From Pseudomonas sp. UBA1879 (GTDB lineage Bacteria > Pseudomonadota > Gammaproteobacteria > Pseudomonadales > Pseudomonadaceae), in contig NZ_DDHJ01000005.1 in assembly GCF_002338065.1 (NCBI RefSeq), forward strand, positions 62,001 through 126,000: 64,000 nucleotides of DNA, given 5' to 3'. A program made the translations under genes and the position numbers. This document shows positions 61,101 to 64,000 of this stretch, piece after piece. The notes under the pieces were generated by a model. The model was given only the letters and a program-made list of their open reading frames with translations. It was not told the DNA's origin and made no database searches. The first letter of the stretch is position 1; every line of letters starts with the position of its first letter.

Positions 61101-62380
61101 GGCTGGGCGGACTTCAGCGCCGGCACGATGGACAACGCAATCAGCGCACCGATCACACACAGCAGGCCGGAGATGAAGAACGCCGGCAGGTAACTGGCGA
61201 AGTGTGTGCGTGTCCACCCCGCCCCAAAGGCGGCGAAAGCCGCGCCCAGTTGATGGCCGGCGAAGATCCAGCCAAAGACGATGTTGGCCCGGGCCGGACC
61301 GAAGCGCTGTACCGTCAGCTTCACCGTTGGCGGTACGGTGGCGATCCAGTCCAGGCCGTAGATCAGGGCGAAGAATGACAGGCCGTAGACGGTGAAATCC
61401 GAGAACGGCAGGATGAGCAGCGCCACCCCGCGCAGGCCGTAATAACTGAACAGCAGCCAGCGGTTGTCGAAACGGTCGGACAGCCAGCCTGAGCCGATGG
61501 TGCCGACGAAATCGAAGATCCCCATCACGGCCAACATGCTGGCAGCCGTGGTGGCGATCAGGCCGTAGTCGCCGCACAGGCTGATGAAGTGCGTCTGAAT
61601 CAGGCCGTTGGTGCTGGCGCCACAGATGAAAAATGTCATGAACAGCACCCAGAACGTCCAGGTGCCGGACACGTCGCGCAGTACCTGCAACGGTGTGAGC
61701 AACAATTGCGAGAACGTGTGCGTGCTGGCGGCGACGGGCTGAATATCGGTATCGCCGTAGGAGGGCATTTGCAGGTCGGCAGGGTGGTTGCGCATCAGTG
61801 CGAGGACTGCGACCCCGGCGACGACGATGGCCACACAGATGCAGGTCAACGCCGTTCGCCAGCCAAAATGTTCGGTCACGTTGGCCAGCATCGGCATGAA
61901 CACCAGTTGCCCGGTGGCCGAGCTCGCCGATAGCAGCCCCATGGCGACCCCGCGACGTTGCGAAAACCAGCGGGTGGCGACGGTCGCGCCCAACACCATG
62001 GCCGTCAGACCGGTGCCGAACCCCACCACCAATCCCCACAGCACGACCAACTGCCAGAATTGCGTCATGAACAACGACAGCAGCATGCCGCTGGCGACCA
62101 GCGTCAACGCGGTCAACACCACCTGACGTACGCCGAAGTGATTCATGAAGGCCGCCGCGAACGGGCCGGTGAGGCCAAATAGCGCAAAGCGGATCGCCAG
62201 CGCCGAAGAAATCTCCGCGGTGTCCCAGCCGAATTCGGCTTCCAGAGGGCGGATGAACACGCCCGGTGCCCCCACCGCGCCAGCCATCACTAACATGGTG
62301 AGAAAGGTCACCGCCAGGATCACCCAGCTGTAATGAATGTGACGACGCGAAAGCGACGCCGCCAGAACCGACGAAACCAT
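61088..62380 (-). CDS. MFS transporter (oxalate/formate or monocarboxylate type)
   Basis: A 430-residue, 12-span MFS protein: GAPGVFIRPLEAEFGWDTAE, TRWFSQRRGVAMGLLSASSA and SGWLSDRFDNRWLLF are typical of the OxlT/MCT-like branch in which WFxxRRGxAxG follows span 4. It probably moves a small organic acid. GGGGA eight bases before ATG at 62380 supports the start; the 28 codons upstream are not typical. Confidence 0.88.
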   Translation of the reverse strand: MVSSVLAASLSRRHIHYSWVILAVTFLTMLVMAGAVGAPGVFIRPLEAEFGWDTAEISSALAIRFALFGLTGPFAAAFMNHFGVRQVVLTALTLVASGMLLSLFMTQFWQLVVLWGLVVGFGTGLTAMVLGATVATRWFSQRRGVAMGLLSASSATGQLVFMPMLANVTEHFGWRTALTCICVAIVVAGVAVLALMRNHPADLQMPSYGDTDIQPVAASTHTFSQLLLTPLQVLRDVSGTWTFWVLFMTFFICGASTNGLIQTHFISLCGDYGLIATTAASMLAVMGIFDFVGTIGSGWLSDRFDNRWLLFSYYGLRGVALLILPFSDFTVYGLSFFALIYGLDWIATVPPTVKLTVQRFGPARANIVFGWIFAGHQLGAAFAAFGAGWTRTHFASYLPAFFISGLLCVIGALIALSIVPALKSAQPQTH

Positions 62381-62580
62381 GGAAAAATCCCCGAGAGCCC
62401 AGACGCGTAAATTGGAGTATGACCGTTCGCCAATATGAACGCCTATCCAGGTGCGGCTCGTCAAGCAAATATTACGGGATGTGTCACATCTTTATGCGCA
62501 GTGAGCCACGTTGAAAGCTTCCATCGACATCATGGGCGAAGCGTGCGTTTGGCGAATGCATTGGCGTTGCCTGTCACACT

Positions 62581-62617
62581 GCCATCGCGGCCGTCGTGCC
62601 TCCAGCGGCACCTACAA
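62581..62617 (-). repeat. REP-like element
   Basis: GCCATCGCGGCCGTCGTGCC, then TCCAGCGGCACCTACAA. It is the reverse complement of 62703-62739 with only three or so differences. The two can pair to form a long hairpin. Confidence 0.7.
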
Positions 62618-62702
62618 GGCCTGTGTTGGATCAATCACGCGGGTGATGCCCAGCGCCGTCGCGGTTTTGTGCCGATCACAACCCTGTGAATCGCCTCTGA
62701 CT

Positions 62703-62739
62703 CTGTAGGAGCCGCCGGAGGCACGACGGCCGCGATGGC
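62703..62739 (+). repeat. REP-like element, inverted partner
   Basis: CTGTAGGAGCCGCCGGAGGC, then ACGACGGCCGCGATGGC. It shares the core GTAGGAGNCGCCGGAGGCAC with the elements at 49787 and 50035, so this is a genome-wide repeat family. Confidence 0.75.
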
Positions 62740-62883
62740 AATTTCAGGTGGTAAATCACCCGCTGACCCACCGCCATCGCGGCCGTTGCTGGCTGTTAGG
62801 AGGGTTGAATCGGCCCTGCGAACCTTGCATCCCGACGCCGCTATCGCGTTCACTGGCACGGTGCCTTACCACTGAGCCCAGCC

Positions 62884-63804
62884 ATGGACAGATTTCAGGA
62901 AATGCAGGTCTTTATCGCCGTGTGCGAAGCGCGCAGTTTCGCGGAGGCGGCGCGGCGTCTGGAGATGTCGGCACCCAGCGTGACCCGCGCGGTGGCCGCG
63001 CTGGAGAAGCGTATCGGCACGCTGCTGTTGTCGCGCACCACGCGCAGCGTGCATTTGAGCGAGGCGGGGCAGCGTTATTTCAGTGACTGCCGACGCATTC
63101 TCGGCGAAATCGAAGAAGCCGAGGACGCCGCAGGCGGAAGCATCACAGCGCCGGTCGGGCACCTCACGGTCACGGCCTCGATACTGTTCGGCGAGCTGTT
63201 CGTGATGCCGCTGGTGGTGGATTATCTCCAGCAATACTCCGGCGTCAGCGTCAACGCGTTGCTGCTGGACCGGATCACGCGGATGGTCGAGGAGGGGATC
63301 GATGTGGCCGTGCGCATCGGCCACCTGATGGACGCCAGCCAGCACGGCATCCCAGTCGGTGAAGTGCGCACGGTTCTGTGCGCATCCCCCGCCTATCTGG
63401 CGGCCCACGGCCATCCGCAGCACCCCGAAGCGCTCAAAGACCACCGCCTGATCGTCTCGGACGCCAGCGCGCTGATGCGTCGCTGGACCTTCGTCGAAGG
63501 GGGCAAACCGTTTCAGATTGACCTGCAATCGCGCTTGACCGTGTCCGCCAACCAGGCGGCCATCACTGCCGCCAGCCGCGGGTGGGGAATCACCCGGGCC
63601 TTGTCGTATCAGGTCGCCAGCCGGGTTGCCTCAGGTGAACTGGTGCTGATTCTGGAAGCTTTCGAAGAGGCGCCGGTTCCTGTGCACATCTGCTATCAGG
63701 CTGAGCGCAAAGTGTCGGCCAAGGTGCGCACCTTCGTCGATTTCTGCGTCGAACGCCTGCGCCAGGACCCGGCGATTCGTCCCGCCACCCCGAGCCGCCG
63801 TTAA
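62884..63804 (+). CDS. LysR-family transcriptional regulator
   Basis: A 306-residue protein: MDRFQEMQVFIAVCEARSFA, helix-turn-helix MSAPSVTRAVAALEKRIGTL, then the CrgA-like effector domain (GHLTVTASILFGELFVMPLV, VSVNALLLDRITRMVEEGID). Its TAA stop overlaps the ATG of another LysR gene. It is divergent from the MFS transporter, its likely target. Confidence 0.93.
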   Translation: MDRFQEMQVFIAVCEARSFAEAARRLEMSAPSVTRAVAALEKRIGTLLLSRTTRSVHLSEAGQRYFSDCRRILGEIEEAEDAAGGSITAPVGHLTVTASILFGELFVMPLVVDYLQQYSGVSVNALLLDRITRMVEEGIDVAVRIGHLMDASQHGIPVGEVRTVLCASPAYLAAHGHPQHPEALKDHRLIVSDASALMRRWTFVEGGKPFQIDLQSRLTVSANQAAITAASRGWGITRALSYQVASRVASGELVLILEAFEEAPVPVHICYQAERKVSAKVRTFVDFCVERLRQDPAIRPATPSRR

Positions 63805-64000
63805 TGGAACGCCATCGACAGATGACGATCTTCGCGGCCGTGGCGCAGTCCGCCAGTCTGGCCGCCGCATCACGCCGGCTGAACGTGTCCGAAGCCACGG
63901 TCAGCCGCGCGCTGGCGGCCCTTGAACAGCGCCTGGGCAGACCGCTGCTGGAGCGCAACACGCGCGGGGTGACGGTGACCGAAAGCGGGCGGTACTTTGC
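63804..64000 (+). CDS. Second LysR-family regulator (cut by window end)
   Basis: MERHRQMTIFAAVAQSASLA then ASRRLNVSEATVSRALAALE, the LysR helix-turn-helix; 65 residues are visible. It starts at the TAATG overlap with the previous LysR gene, so the two are co-translated. It is similar to, but not a copy of, its neighbour (ALEQRLGRPLLERNTRG against ALEKRIGTLLLSRTTRS). Confidence 0.92.
   Translation, partial: MERHRQMTIFAAVAQSASLAAASRRLNVSEATVSRALAALEQRLGRPLLERNTRGVTVTESGRYF

Larger units (their letters stand above)
62381..62883. other. Intergenic region rich in REP-like repeats
   Basis: About 500 bases between the divergent MFS gene and the LysR gene. It holds an inverted REP pair at 62581-62617 and 62703-62739 and a truncated third copy at 62773-62789. 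No protein-coding frame is convincing. Confidence 0.6.

Noticed and set aside
60747..62468. 573-codon frame on the minus strand over the MFS gene
   Set aside because: Reads as an out-of-frame shadow of the MFS transporter, with Arg/His/Pro-rich nonsense composition.
1..64000. tRNA or rRNA genes, CRISPR arrays, integrases, phage or transposase genes
   Set aside because: None was recognised on either strand; repeats present are REP-like, not CRISPR-like.

Overview
The window looks like a piece of a Pseudomonas chromosome, probably of the fluorescens/syringae lineage. This is inferred from the high GC content, the paralogue mix (many LysR, TetR, AraC, SDR and alpha/beta-hydrolase genes), an ANR-type box before a cydAB operon, a Cif-like epoxide hydrolase and REP-like repeats with the core CGCCGGAGGCACGA. 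No rRNA, tRNA, CRISPR array, integrase or transposase was seen.

Layout. 0-1.8 kb: a LysR gene (cut by the window edge) divergent from a D-tartrate dehydratase. 1.8-5.5 kb: a minus-strand operon of an unknown protein, a double-domain KaiC-like ATPase and a soluble histidine kinase, then a lysine-rich histone-H1-like gene. 5.8-18 kb: an accessory patchwork holding a DUF1543 protein, an SDR, an unusual in-frame dehydrogenase/hydrolase fusion, a frameshifted esterase, a GNAT protein, two chorismate mutases (one exported, one cytoplasmic), a LysR gene, a TetR/MFS pair with palindromic operators, an SDR and a SnoaL-like protein. 17.4-27.5 kb: a TetR gene divergent from a tightly packed catabolic operon (alpha/beta hydrolase, aryl-CoA/AMP ligase, VOC dioxygenase-like protein, FAD monooxygenase of the salicylyl-CoA hydroxylase type, hotdog thioesterase, thiolase, SMP-30 hydrolase, FadL-type porin). 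It reads as a complete uptake and CoA-thioester aromatic degradation route with an unidentified substrate.

27.6-38.1 kb: a deletion scar joining 5'-truncated YheO-like and ornithine-cyclodeaminase genes, an M19 dipeptidase, an SDR/AraC pair, a TetR plus Asp-nucleophile hydrolase pair facing a Cif homologue, a GlcG/HbpS-like gene and a second AraC/SDR pair. 38-43 kb is ordinary chromosome: small lipoproteins, an ElaB/DUF883 membrane protein and a XanP-type purine permease. 42.7-49.7 kb: an ArsR regulator, a succinate-semialdehyde-type dehydrogenase with a strong terminator, then a GntR-controlled set of lyase, dicarboxylate symporter and fumarase that probably converts a succinyl adduct to fumarate and then malate. 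49.7-54.4 kb: a 176-bp direct repeat with REP cores, an MFS transporter, an EptA-type phosphoethanolamine transferase and a GST.

54.5-57.4 kb: a diguanylate cyclase flanked by two periplasmic binding proteins, with no transporter. 57.7-61.1 kb: a full bd-oxidase operon (cydP-cydA-cydB-cydX-ybgE) behind a palindromic ANR/FNR-like site. 61-64 kb: an MFS transporter, an inverted REP pair and two overlapping LysR genes, the second cut by the window end.

A recurring operator-like motif, ATGTACG-N5-CGTNCAT with flanking ACAAA, lies before several hydrolase and SDR genes (about 9.3, 15.8, 33.8 and 35.2 kb), hinting at a shared regulon. All functions come from reading the sequence and recalling families; no search was run.
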